64,000 nucleotides of DNA from Aplysia californica (GCF_000002075.1 NW_004797315.1:1635133-1699132), one strand, 5' to 3'; numbered from the stretch's first letter, positions 48,001-63,000 are shown. A program made the numbers and translations. Notes: generated by a model from the sequence alone, not told the origin.

Positions 48001-51000
48001 AGACTTTTCCAACTTTTATTTTCGTTTCTGTGACCATTTCCTTAATAACTGACCATATTCTAATTTCTTTACATTCATAAGTGTCCGAGCATATTTCCTA
48101 CACAAAAACTAATAATGAATATGTTAGCTGTCTTTATTTTAATTCCATACAAGTAGTTTATCTTTACCCATGTATTTACACGGTTTTGTGCTTTTAAAAC
48201 ATCGTAGTTGTATGCAGGCGGCCTCAGATACGTCATGATTCATGAACAAACGCAGAGTAACTTTCTCTTGTTTAATGGTAAAACAAGAGCTAACGCTGAG
48301 TGTCTTTAGTTAAGAAATGAAGATGTGCATCTTTCTTCTCTTATAACTTGACTATTACTACTTGCGCAGATTTAAGATTTCTTGTGGTAAAAGATATGAT
48401 ATTCGTAGTCAGTTTAACACATAATTTGGAGAGATCTGTCGTGCCATTTTTAAATAAACAATAATTTATTCATAGGTTTGTAACCAAAATAAGACAAATT
48501 GGGTACTGTACTAACACTTGTCTAGAACAGAAACTAAGTCACAGAAATTAACCATTCTAACGCAAAATAGATCTCAAAACATTGAGCTTTTAGTACATCA
48601 GTTTAATGGTTTGCTGTGTAGGATAGGGAAGAAGTTATAGCATTTCAAACGTAGACAAAAATGCGAACTTCTTAACCGACACCGGCAAAGTCGCTTCAGG
48701 GTTCATTAGCCCCGTGACCCCGAGCCGGAGAGCTCCGGCGGGCTGCTGAGTCACGCTAACTAAAAGTAACAGAATTTGGCGAAAAGTGACGCCGTGTGGA
48801 TGTAAAATCAAAGACGTTGGTACAGGAGACTTGGAAACCTTGTGTATAGCGTCTCCCCTTAGAGATCAAATCTATCCATAGGTTTATTTTTGCTTGATGT
48901 AGTCTGCTACTTGCCAGTATTTGAATCTTCTGCCTCTTAAGTAAAGCTACAAAACTCTCAAGGTGATTCCACAAGCAAATATGAAATGCACAAGTGGCAT
49001 AGCGGACTTGAGACTGTGTCCTTTCATTGCACTTTTTTGTGATTTAGTTTTTTTTTAATAACCCTATAGTCCAGTGTTTAATGCACGCAAAGTGTTAAGA
49101 ATGTTTAACTATTTTGCTTGTTTTCATTTCACATATCACTGTATACTAAATTTGTGTATTCCTTTCTAGGACATTTACAACAGCTTTAGACTGGCAACAG
49201 ACAACTATACAGACATATTCCAAGTGATTCCAACTGAAGATGCAGCTTCCTCTAGCCCAACGCTTTATGTAGCAGATCCAGAAAAGATAGATTATGAATC
49301 TGGCCAAAGAGAATATCGGATTTTGGTAAGTATGCCCACTTTTAGAAGGACATGTCACATCTTTTTCCTGTCTGCTTTTCCTGTGCCTGTGCTTCCAGTG
49401 CAAAAATGTAGGCGAAAGAGAAATCCATAACTAGTGAAATGTCATATTGGTATCAATATCATGCGTTTGTGTTAATTTCATAAGAGCAAGACGTTAATTT
49501 TAACAAATCATTTTGTTTCATGAGTCTGTTGTACTATTATGTACTATGTGCTTACTGCATGCTTAAAAAATATTAAAGAATTTTTACTGCGTATCCTACA
49601 TCCAAGTAGTATGCTTCTGTGTAAAAAGCATGGTTTTGGGGTTTGTTTGTTTTGTTTGGGGTTTTGGGGGTTTTCTTGTTTGTTTGTTTTTGGGGGGGGG
49701 GCTTCAAAATCATTTCAGGTAGTGCTCAATTTCCATTTTGTTTTCATTTTGTGATGACTCATATTCAATATAAACAGAAAGTTAAAATGGAAAATGTTTC
49801 CGGTTTTCTCTCTTGCTTTCATTTCCTTTCTACAGCACATTAATTTCATGACATCTTAATGATCTACTCCTGGAACTATTTTTGTCTTGTGATTCACAAA
49901 TCATGGATGAAAAATGTAGGAGCAAAAGGTACATATGTCTGTATATTGCTTGGCATTTACATCTTACCCTTTTTCTAAAGAAACTGTCAGAGTTATAGAA
50001 AAAGACATGGTAGCAGCGAACTGGTCTTTTTCCTCTGAAACACTTCTTTTCTCCTTTTTGTTTAAAAAATATTTTCTGTTCTGTTCGTGTTATCCATGTT
50101 TTCCTAATCATTTTCCTCAACAGGTGACAGCCAAGGAGTACAAGACAATTCCTGCCTTAACTGGAAGTGCAACAGTGATCATCAAAGTGCGTGATGTCAA
50201 TGATGAAGACCCCAAGTTTGATAAGGACAGTTACACTGTCTCTGTGTTTGAGGATGCAAGAGGAGGAACTTCTGTCATTGACCTAAATGTAAGAGCGCTT
50301 TGCTTCCTTATGATTATGAACTTTATTTGGATGGGGGTTGGGGGGGGGGTTGTGTCTTCATTCTGTATGTTAATAGGCCCTACAGTCAAATCCTGTTTTA
50401 GCACTTTCCTTAGGTGGAGCATGAAATTGGCAGTACTGAGGGGCCGGAAGTGTAATGGGATAGCACCAAGTGCCATCTTGACTAGTGGAAGATTAGTAGA
50501 GACTATAGACAAAGTGTGACCAATCTTGACTCATCTTGATCTGTCCTGTGGGATTGTCATGCACAGGAGAAAAATCAGTAGCACCCGATTATAGGAAAAG
50601 ATCCAGCTGAACTTTATGTTAATTCAAATTGGAAATTTCTGTCGGACAGAAGCTCGGCTAAATGTGTCGAGGACCCTGTAGACTATACAGGTTTTTTTAC
50701 CTGTTACTGTTCAGTCCTTGGGCTGCCTCAGACCTTTTATATAGACTTAAGCATGAGTCCTCACAATGTAAAAGCCTCACAGGCACCCAGAATCACAGAA
50801 AGTGGTGTACAGAAAAGTGGGAAGACATGGAATAACGTCAAGCAAGAGGCTAGCCCAGGATAGAGAAAGATGGAAAGTGTTTGTCCGTGGCCTATACCTG
50901 GTGCAGGGTGAGAAAGGCAATGATGATAATGATGATGATAGGCACTCACCAGCCTTTTGGTCATCAAGCTGATATCTGGCAACGCCTGATATTTTGCATA

Positions 51001-54000
51001 CCGGCAGAGGTGGCGCAATTACTTTGAAGTTCCTCCAAGTAACTTTTATTCCAATTTTGTAAAAATATTGAACAAAGTTAAAAAATAATAGCATTTTCAT
51101 AATCAGCTTGAACTTGAGGCAAATTGGCATGCTACAATTGCTAGAAACAGGCTGAACTCATAGAGATGTTTGTGGGGAAGAGATTGTCAAGCTGTCACCT
51201 AGTGGGTGCCGTGCTCTGTGTGTAGTGTGTGCCTGATCTGGCGGCCAATTCAGTAACGGTATAGCTGGGCAAATTTACATTTATATCTGTTTGGTGTTAG
51301 CATAATGCCAATTTCTCTTGAATTAATAAAGCTCTTATTGCACCTTCTGAAATAATTTTCACACCTTTCCCCCTCTTAACCCTATCCGTACGCCCTGGGG
51401 TCATTTTGTACCCCCGGGGTTGTATTCTTCACATTTTAGAATACTTCAAGTACGGAGATCTCCTTGAAACTTTCAGTATTTCTCAAAAAATCATTTTGAC
51501 AGACTGCTATGCAAAGTGTACAGATCGAATTAGTGAGTAAATTTCCTCTTTGGAAAGTGGTGGCACAGAGTTCCCCACGTCGTATGGATGCGATTGTAAA
51601 ACACGACGTACGGATAGGGTTAAAGAAAGAAGAAATGATAATGGAAAGTTCAGAAAGAGGTTTATTGATTCAAGAGAAATTGACATTATGCTGATACAAA
51701 ACAGTGCAACATAGATATATTAGCATACAGTGCAAAACCCCTCTCCTGGGTCACTTAAATATTCAGTCAAACCTGTATATATACCCTCTGCAGATAATCA
51801 AGTGTGTCGATTATGATGATGGTATGTTGTAGCTGCAGTTTCTAAAGGATGCCTATCTTAAGCCCCATATGCACTGTTTTCGACTTTGTTTTTACTGGTT
51901 TCTCTTTTATTGACATATTTGCTCCTTTCTTTTTTAACATTGTTGTCCTTATATGTCCTCCTTCTTTTTTGTGTTTGTTTCTCTCTTGTAACATCTCTAA
52001 TCTTCTGAACTTATATGGCCTAATTGTGTTGCAAGAGCCATAAAGTCTTACTAAAACGAAGAAAACTGTCTAATCTTCTTGCAGGCCAAAGATAGAGAAG
52101 AGGGCGACTTTGGAGAAGCTGGAATACGCTATTCCTTGTATGGAAACACACCAGAACAGTAAGTGCTAGTGCCCTTTTTTCCTTGGATGTGAAGGGGAGG
52201 GGGGGTGATTTTAAAAAAATATATATTATCTAATATTGTTCACTCGGGTTGTTTGAGGAATTTTCAAGGCTCTTCACTCCTTTGGTTCAGTCCCATCGGA
52301 GATGGAAGTTAGATGCAGGAGTGCTATCTCTCAAATTATGACCCAACTTTTCCGTGTTGAAAGGAACCCTACACCTGTACATTTACATTTTTATGATGTG
52401 GTGAAGTTTCTTCAGGAGACAGATTGGGAGAATGATTAGTTTCAAGATGACAACAGTTTTGTAGTTTTTAAGTTCAGGAAGGATATAGTAGTTTTTCAAG
52501 ACCTCCCATTTCTGTGCTGAGTAACTTGAACTGTTGTTTGTGGTAAAATACTAGACCCTTCATATTGACTCAGAAGACATGTGTTCGATTTGCAAAACGA
52601 GAAGTTCTTTTTATTGCGTGTCTCTATCTGTCTCTTGGAGTGCTCTATCTGGGGTATCAGCAGGGCTGAAGCAGCCGACGTCCTAAATTGTCTCAGTTGT
52701 GTTGCCAGGGACATAGAACAATTATCTTTTATTATAAATTACCGTTACCTGAGCATGGCAGTCAACAGATAGTTTAAGTCATTGGAATGCCTGATACCTT
52801 GCTACCTCAGAATTACAAAGTTCTATCTGCTCAGTACCTAGTTTTGAGAAATTTAACGAAAAAATTTTTTAGATTCTCAACATGTCAAGTTGGTTTTTTT
52901 AATACAGTTCTTTGAATATTTTGATAACGGCTCCGAATACTTAAACAATTTTGATAGAGCAGATAGAACATTTGGTTTCTGAACTCCTGGACTTAGTAAC
53001 TCAAAACAGCCAAAAATGTGAGATAGAACGTTGTGATTCTGAGGTAGCGACCTGTTTGTGATTATTGGTCTGTCTTTATCACGTCCTCTTTCTTTTTTAA
53101 TGCAGCTTTGAAATTGACCGGATTACGGGACTCTTGACGGTAAAAGACTGTCTCACCCCAGGAAAACCTCCCTGCATTGACTATGAGCGCAAGAAACGAT
53201 ACGTTCTGACAGTAGCAGCGACGGATAATCTTGGAGACATAACCAATGGCCGAACCCGATCTGTGCAAGTGATTGTGAACATCCTGGATGTCAATGACAA
53301 CTTTCCACGTCCCGAAGCCAGCTATCTCCGGTATATCCTCGAAGGAAATACAGTCACTGTCAACCCGCTGATCATTGAGGTAAACTGATCGGTTGTGCAT
53401 TATTTTGCTGTATGGTAAAGCTCTATGAAAAGCAGTTTTCTTGTGATTAGCTCTTTCCTTGCCAGGCTTTTGCCACGTTTGTGCCAGGTCAGCGATGTTG
53501 TACGCTGAATATGTGTCATGATGCTGTGGAATCAGGCACTTGTCAAATATTTCCTAAACTGTCGAGCACAGACTCTCCAGCTTTTGCACAATGACTTGTA
53601 CCATTTTGTCTTAACATATCAATATTGTTGTTAACACCCGTTAGCTGTGTTCTAGAAAATTCCTTAATAAATACTAATAAAAAATCCAAGTAGGTGGTTT
53701 CTACAGATTTTAAAAGGTATTATAGTTGGGGCAATATCGCTTTTCAAAGCAGGTCCGTCATTTTATTCTAATCATGACTCTTTTATTGAACGCATGTTTT
53801 GAGAACCTGCAAAAAATGTGTTTGCTATAAAACTAATTTCCTTTAACAAGTTTTGCTACTAAAATGTGTCGTTGATGAGCTGTAACGTAGGCCATATATG
53901 CATGTATGCAAAATGTGTGTCAGAAGCGGGAAGTGCTTTGAACAATCCCATTTTCCTCATGATAAAGATTTATAGTATTTTATATAAATTTATGGAGAAA

Positions 54001-57000
54001 AGTTTTTCATCTGGCCTCAATTGTTCTGAAAAAATATGATTAGGTTAAGACAAATTGACACAAACTGCTGTGCAATGTATGGATGACATTGATTTACCTG
54101 TTTAAGAGATATTTGAGGATAACTTGCCCCACGAATTTTTGACTGCACTGTAGGCTCATAGCCTACACCACTTTTCCACTTGAACTCTATTCGTGTAGAC
54201 TGCTAGATTTACAGCACTGCACATCGAGGCATGTATTCAGTGGGTGCAAGGGTGAAGCTCATGCATGATGAGGTATGTGCTCAGACGGCAAACACTCTGG
54301 ATTATCGAAATATCGGTATGGCTCATCCACCTAAATATAACATATGTTTACAGAAATAGACCACAAATACAAAACAGCAGCATCAATATACACCAGCATA
54401 GTGATATTACAACCTAAAATAAAAAATGAGATAAATAATTAAGATCAACACTTAAATGAGATGTAGAAAAGTGTACCTAAGAAATCAATGAAATTACTCA
54501 AGAGCCCAAGGGGGTAAACCCACCATGCTGTGGGTCTCTGTTGAAACGAAATCTTAAATAAGCCTTAACTTATATGTCACTAAATTGGTCGTTAAATCAA
54601 AATGAGGGAACCTATTTCCATAGTTCTTCATCTAATGAATGAACTCCCGGTAAAAGAGACCTGTTTTTGGCAATTGCCAAAAAGTAATTTGGCTTTGGAA
54701 GTCATCGTAAAGGAATGTGCCTGAGCCAGCGGCTCACCAGTACAGCTGTTCCAACTGCAAGCTGCATAGCGGCTTGCCAGAGATAAGGACTTAACCCCTT
54801 CACTGCCAGCTATGAGCTACATAGCTGTACCGGGGAAAATTGCTCCAATTACTACAAGCGTCACATAGAGCTCCTAACTCAGAAACTCAATTGAAATCAT
54901 TATCATCACTGTTACAGTCATTCATTAATTTTGTCTAGAACTTCTGCAGCTAAAAAGGAAGGTCGATAGACCGGTCTGTTGGATGCCATTGCAAAAAGGA
55001 AAACAAACCGTAAACACAACTGAGAACGTCAACACTTCCCTTCTTCAAAACAATGAAAACGACGCTCAGATTCTCGGGAGACTCCTGTAATATCTATGAG
55101 GATTAGTCGTGACGCAGTTTTGTCCCTTTAGACAGTGGAAAATTACACTAAAAATGACTTCTTCATGGGCCTGCCGAATCAATGGGCACATGGCACAGGG
55201 AAGCACTTCTTGGCCCACTGGGGGCAGTGAAGGGGTTACGGCTTAGGAGCCCGGGTTCAAAGGGTTGACAAAAAAAGAGTAGAGGTTGAAGTTAAGATAA
55301 GATAATACTTTATTATCCCAGAGGAAAATTTTGTTTGGCAGTACAAGACAGTGAAAACACATGCAGGTAGACTTTAAAAAATCAAATTATATATTACTCT
55401 CATTAAAATTTCAATATGAAAAGACAAGTAAAGCTGACAAAATGTACATTCACATCAGATGCATCATTGATCCACGTGCAGGTAAATATTTAATTGCAAG
55501 ACCTTTGGGGGTACATAGATACATACTCTAAAGAGCAACACACATCTATACTCATTCTGACAATAGCCTTATGTTAGATGGTAAAAAATTCTTTTATATC
55601 TTTCTTTCTTTGTTTTTGGAGGTACATATCTGCTGCGTGATCTTATAATTAGCATGGAAAGGGGGTGTGGTGGGTCATTTATAATGCTTTGTATCATTTT
55701 TGTCTGTGTGGTGTTATACATTTCATCAATTCTAGTAAAATCATATCCAGAGGTCTTGCTGGCTTCCTTAATGGTTCTGTCTAATTTTTCTTAATCTTTC
55801 AACTTACAATTCCCAGCCCAGCAGCAAATACAAAATAATAGCACGCTTTCAAACATAGAATTGTATAAAAAGGACATAATCTTACTATCAACACATAAAC
55901 TTCTTACTTTCCTTAAAAGGAACATTCTTTGATTTACTTTTTTAATTTAGTTCTTTCTGTATTTCACAGGCTGTGGACCCAGATACAGTGGGAGGACCCA
56001 TTGTGTACACCATCGAAGGAAGTGGCAGCAACCTCTGGCAGATAACACAGGGCGTCCGACCTGGCACCAATAATTCTTATGCCAACATTACTGCTACCCG
56101 GGGTGTGCTCTATTCAGATGCTCCTGATAAAGAGAAAGGACAGTACGTAAAGCAAATTAATAACGATAGCATAGTGAAAAGTGTATAAAGCTTTCTGTCA
56201 AGAGAGGATGCGCTATACAAATGCTGTTTTTTATTATTATTTATTATTATTATTATTATTGTGACTGGTTTAAAGTTATTTATAGAGGCTACTGAGATCT
56301 CGTTTCTTTTCTGTTTCAGGATAATTGTTTTCTCAACAGCTATATTCTGTAAGAGTTTATTTGTAATGTCTTTGCGGCTGCCTTATACAAGGGCTGTCCA
56401 AGCAGTAAGAGGAAAAAAATACTGAATAAACAAATGACTATACGAATGTTTATAAAACTTGCACATTATGTAGTTATGCCTTTCAGCCCCTGCCATAAAA
56501 AGTTTCTCTGAAGATTGATGCATTTTTGTTAGTAGTTTAATTATCTGAGAATTTGTCCCTTTGGCACTTACCTGACCTATTTGTGCCATAAAACCAGTAC
56601 TACCTTTGGACTGTCTTGTATAGAGCATTGCTTAAGTAGATGTTCTGTAGTCATGGTTGAGATATTGCATGGGCGTGCCATTGACTGGCCACGCCCTAGA
56701 TTCTTGTCCATAATATGTGCATTCAGCCAGTTCTCTCCTGCCCTAAGTCTGAAAACTATGACCCGTTCCCCTTTTGGCATGTGTTCAAAACGAATGGAAA
56801 AAAGGTTCATGTATATAAAGGGATATGCACAGAAATGCACCCACCTGAGGATACAGGCCTATATAGTTTGAGGTTAACAGGTAGATAATAAAATGGGACA
56901 TAACAAAAAAATTTATTTTAATAATTCCTGTGAGCTATGGTTTGATTAAATGATATCTATTTTCATCTGTTTCCTCTCTTGATTTCCCTGTGTTTTGGAG

Positions 57001-60000
57001 CTCAGCCTACAAATTGTCGATGAAAAATCCGGAAACTTCATTTCGTTTCAGATTGTTGGTGATCTTTACTCTTGTAGAATATTGATCCTGCCTGTTTACT
57101 GATGTAGCCTTTCGGACCTAAACCTTATATAAGGGCTCTGGAATCCAAATCTTAAGTCTCAAAGGCTATGGGAGTTTGGTTGTAGAACATAAATCAAAGT
57201 GTTACGAGTGTTTCCTTTTCTCCTAAATTCTGACTACAAGGATTAACACGAGAGTTTTTATTTTTTCACAGGTTTACTTTTACAGTCGTGTCATACGACC
57301 AGAAGAACAAGGCTGTCAGTCAAGTCACCATCATTGTTATCGTAAGTGCTCTTTGGATAAGTTGAATTAAGTTGGGATTGCTTTTTGTTTACAGTGGTCA
57401 CAGCCTCATGTCATGAAAGGATGATTGTTATTAAGTTTGAAAAGATTTAATGCGATCAAGAGATGAACGAATTTGGACCAATTATTATGGAAATACCTAC
57501 AAGAATAACTGTTAAAAGTTATAGTTAATTAGGGGCACCGATCACAGCACACCAGCAGTGGAATTTTAGTTGCAGGGGGGGGGGCACCGCCGGGCGCCTT
57601 ATCACGTCGGGGTCATGGGGGGTCAGCTCCTTGTCGCTGCTCTGTCTGGGCTGACTTAATTTTTTGTACTTTTTAACATACTGTTTTAGGTGTATCCTTG
57701 TATTTATGGTAATTATCATTTAATGCATCCAAAGCAGGTATTTCTGCTCTTGAGACTCAAAAAAGAATAGACATTGTAACTTGCCTCGTTATTTCGTCAG
57801 ACACGCTGAAGTCAGCAATGCTAAATTAAAAATTTTTTAAAACAAATGTGAATGGAAAAAAATCAATATAAAAAAGATGGCACGACAAAAACTCTTGAAC
57901 TTTTGGAGTTACAACAAAATATTGGTGCAGATACTCAGAAAAGATGGTATCTGCGCATATAACAGAAAGCTGTAATTTTGTCACTTTATCCATTTTGCGC
58001 ACAATTCGCTATGAAGTATATAATTCTTCCAAATACAACTTTATGCGTCTAATATAATCGTAAATATTCCCACATTTTCTCAAAAGTTTATAAAAATTAC
58101 CCTGAAGTCTCTCTAAGAAAAAGGACAATCCGATTTTAGTGCTAGAATACAACTACAAATTTAATACAGGAACGGTACCTTTTATACTCCAGAAATTCCT
58201 TACTTTTCTTAAAACGCTAAGTCTAGCTAGATTTTGTAAGTTGATGGAATAACAGGATGACTTCTCGTAATTGGGTTATAAGAATTATTTCTAGCTTTCC
58301 AGGGACAATGAATCAGCGCTTCTTATAATTAATTTAAACACTGTGAAAATATAACTTCAGTTATATAATTTAATAGAAAAATCAACTGATTGTAAATTAT
58401 TTTTACTCTTTTTATAACATAATTTAGATAATTCTGCTGGCAGAGTGCTTTGACCCTGCTCCTCCGACGCATCTATGGATAAGTCGGATATGATATCCTA
58501 GCTGGAAGATAGAGATATTGGATAAAATGTACTCCCTCTTTAAGAGAATTAAACATATGTTCTGTTTGCAAAATCGAAGAGCCTAGCCTTCACTCTACAG
58601 ATGTCGGTCATCAGATTTGATACCATTAAGTAGAATTTCAATAGTGTACTATAATGCATACCTTTTTCCCTTCAGGACATTAATAACAATGCTCCTGAGT
58701 TCACCTCTCCTACCTACAAGCATAGTATGTCAGAGCAAGTTGTTGGTGGTAAGTTTCATGGAAGTTGATCGAGCAATTGGTCTTCTCATTACTTTTCCCC
58801 TTTTTTAGTCTTTAATCTGAAATAATAAATAATAATAAATTGATTAATAAATTTCAGTTTTATAGGAAAGTGCTCAGTACGTTTTACAATCGTACAAATG
58901 TTGAAGTTCTGTACCATATGGAAGTTGTGAGGAATTGGTCTCCACAAAATGCCCATCTTGGATTGTCAGACACAAAAAAAATCAGTGCAGTCAAACCTGA
59001 GCGTGGCGGTATCTGTATATCTTTATGTTCTTTTGAACTTTCGAGTGGTAGCCATTTTCAAGTATATGATGATTGTTTGAATATGTAACACAAATGTCCC
59101 TCGCAATTACAATATGAATGTACAAGTTCATGTATATTCTGTTTCTTTTTTTTTCTTTTGCTTGAAAAGCAGGAAAGGGTTGATTGGGAGGGAGGGGGGG
59201 TGGGGGGTAAAGGCTTTACTGGCTGCATCATAAACTATAGTTCTATAGTTTTATTATTAGTATCTTCTTACGTTTAGAGTATTTGTCCTGATTCATAGAC
59301 ATTGTTAAACAGGTTCAACTCTTAAGCTTTTATTAATTTGGTTGCTAGTTTGAGCTGGTGGATTATCTTATGTTATTACCAATATGTTGTCAGTACTGAT
59401 AATTCTTATTTTGTCTGTCTCATTCTTCAGAGACCTACCTGTTGACTGTCACAGCAAAGGACTTGGACTCCCCCACCACTGGTAACGGAGTTATTGACTT
59501 TGCCATCCAGAGTGGTGCTGTCGGGAAATTCCAATTGAGAAACAGACGGAAGAATCCAGATGACACTTTTTCAATGGATATTCGCACAACGCAAGACGCT
59601 CGCTTTAGCTTTGAGACTCAGAACGAGTACAAGTTAATTGTAAGTTTAAACGTGCTTTTATCATATGTGAGGCATTGTGGTGAAATCTGGCGCTCGTCAA
59701 GATAATGAAATCAAAGAAAACGGCATTATTCCACCAGTTTTGCAATATTTATCTGATTTTTGTTTTTCGTCTCAACACCTTTTATGTCTTTTCAAAAACA
59801 TATTTCTGTGTAGACTTTACTGTAAAATGTTGTTTAGTTTCAGTTTCTAAGGAATCTCAAGCTTTGGAGGTCGCCAAACTTTGGCCTCCATTTGCTCACT
59901 GATGTTACCTATGAAACCAGGCAACCTTCATCTCCTACAATAGCAAATATCTCGACTTCTATTCAAAATAGATGGGTATTTTTTTCATCAAAAATCATGG

Positions 60001-63000
60001 CAAATGAACAGGCATTAAGATTATACCAATAACTCCATATGCCCGAAAATTGACGAGCGCATGATTCATGACACATATGCTATTTATCATCGAGCTCAAC
60101 AGAAGTGATTACTTTCGTCAAATAGTGTAATACAGAAAATGTGTCTTTGTACTGTCCTTGTATCTTCTTCTTCTTCTTCTTCTTCTGGCTGGCCTCCGTC
60201 AGGAGGGCGGCAGTCTGCCGCAGGCAGAAAGGTAAGCGGCAACCTCTTGTGGCCTCGTCCAGAGTACATTCGGGCCCGGTCTCGCGTTGTTCTCCATAAG
60301 TGGGCCTCGATGTGCTTTCCCCCCGCGGGCACTCATACAGTGCGCGCTGCAGGTCGTCAGGACTTGTGCCACACGCCAGACAGGAATCATTGGGAGCGGA
60401 GCCTATTGCATTGTCCTTGTATCTGAATGTGAACATTAACCCACCACTATTGAAGCATACACTGGAAGTGGCAATACTTGAACTGTTATGTCCTCACTTT
60501 CAATTTGATCTTGCCAGAAAGTCTAGTTACTGGGTGGTTGTCAGGTGCTCTGGTGTGGTTTGCTCCTTCTTTCTTGTCTATCATCAAGCATCTGTCGTCC
60601 TTATTTATATTCCTTCTTTTTTTTCTTTTTTTTTCATCTCTTGTGACACCTCTAATCTTTAGCATTTATACAACCTTATTTTGTTGCAAGTGTTGTAAAA
60701 CTCTTACTTTGGGTGGTGGGCGGGTGCTCTGGTGTGGTTTGCTTCTTCTTTGCTATGAAACATCTATCGTCCTTATCACCCCTTTTTATTTTTTCATGTT
60801 TGTTACTCTCTTGTAACACCTCTAATTTTCTGGCGCTCATATGAACATATGCAGTTGCGAGCGCCGTAAAACTTCTACTAAAACTAAAACTCGTACTTAA
60901 AACTTATTTCTACTTATGACTTATATCATGTTGAAGGATGCAGTAAAAGATTTATGCACAGGTTGTTCAACTGTGTCTTGGTTGGGGCCTAGACAAATTT
61001 GACTCTTCACTGCTGGAATGTTCTCCTCTTATCTGTGTGTACAACAACAACAAAAAAAAGAAAAGAAAAATACTTTCCTGATAAATCGCTCTATGGTCAA
61101 GTTTGAGTAAAACTGGAATGGCCTTTGTGTCAATAGTTTTGTAAAATAAGTACCCTTGCGAACAAGTAAGGAACCCCCTGGGGCGGTGCCACTGACTGAA
61201 GTGTCTTTAGACCATTCCCAAAGGGGGGACATTTTTCGTTCTAATGCACAGTAGAATTGTAGATGGGCTGATCCAACAATGTTATCCTCATAACTGTGCC
61301 TGAACTACAACAGGGAACTGCTGCTTTTTCTTTCCTAATCCTTACTATTGTCATTTTCCTCTACTACTTTTGTATGTTTGTCACACTCTTGTGACCCGCT
61401 ATTTCCGGGGAGCCTTGTTAGTCGAAGCAGACTTTGTGCTGTTGAAGCTAGAGAGGTGAGCAGAGTAAGTCTGATTCCCTGTAAGGACTTCTCTGTTGAC
61501 ATCAACCCCTTGACGCTCATATGACCTTATGCAGTTGGAAGCGCCGTAAAACCTCTACTAAAACTAAAACAAACAAGTGAGGCTTATTATCTCAAAATGA
61601 TGATATCTATCATGTCGTTTCTCTCCTCAGCTGGAAGCAAGAGACAGAGGCACCCCGACCGCCAGGACAGGGACAGCCACTCTCACCGTGTCCATCACAG
61701 ACGCAAACAACAAGAGCCCCGTGATTAAACCAACCAGCCAGACAATCAATGTCAGAGAAGGTAAGCTCCTTCATTGCTAGTAATCGTCGAGTGGTTATTT
61801 GGAGGGTGCCACTTGTTGATCCTGCTTCTTTACTGTAGCTTCCTCCTCTGTCTCTTGCTGTCTCTCCAGCTTTTTCTGTGTCCGTAGCTGTATTTTTTGT
61901 GTTTTCTGTTTTGCTCTTTAACCCTTTACCCACTATGGAGCTATCTAGATAATAATAATTAATAAATAACATTTTGGCAAATTCCTGCTCAACAGCATGT
62001 TCAATGCACTTTACTATCTATAATATTATGTCAAGTGTGAGGTCAGTTCCATATGTTAAATCGTACTAAGCCCAAAATTTTGCCAAAAATTTTTATTGCA
62101 GTTTCTTAATTTGTGGTATCCGTTGCATGTGGTTAAGAAATATTGTTGAAATTCGAATTCTAAATGTCGAAGAAAGCAAGGGAAAATCCATGCTGTTTGT
62201 ACAATTGCAGAAAGAATAAACGTTTTCTCTCTCCAGTAAACTTTTGCTTTCAGGGCTTAGTATGTTTTAACAGCTTGTCAATGATAATATATAGGCCTAT
62301 GTAATTGAATTTTAGGCTCTTCAAGCTCTGATATTCTAAAATTATGAACCTCACTGTTTCAATGTAGTATAGCTTTCACTTTGGTCAACAACTGGGGTTG
62401 TTGTTTTTTTCAGATACTCCCATTGGCAGAAGTGTCCATAAAGTTACTGCTGAGGATCCAGATGTCAATAAGAAACTCCGATTCTTCATGGAGCCTGACT
62501 CAGGAACCAAACCCAATGGCCTTCCTTCAGATGCTGACTTTAAGGTAAGTTACCCAAGCACAGAATGCTCTGTATGCCAAAGGTGAAATAGAGTTTTCGT
62601 TTTTTTAAATTTCATGGCTGGTTAACTCAAGGTATGCCCCCAAAAATACATGGGGGCTGCCCTTTTTTTCTCTCTCTATTCTTTTTTTTATCATTGGGGC
62701 CACACGGGAAGACCTATTTTATCAAGTTCGTCCATCTTTGTGCTGGAATACTGTTTCATACTCAGCACATGTTGGCACTGACTGTTTGGTTCAAAGCAGC
62801 TCAGCTCACCTCCTGTATGATCTAAATTTTGTCAATGGGGGGCATAAAATAATTACAGTTTTTTTGTTTTTAGCTGATTATCCAGCATTGTACAGAACTC
62901 TAAGCTATTGAATGTATAACCAGTTTGTTTTCCTTGAGGTTCAATGCCGTAAGCTTTGGTTGATATTTCTTTGGCAGAATATGTTTACAATCAATGCCAT

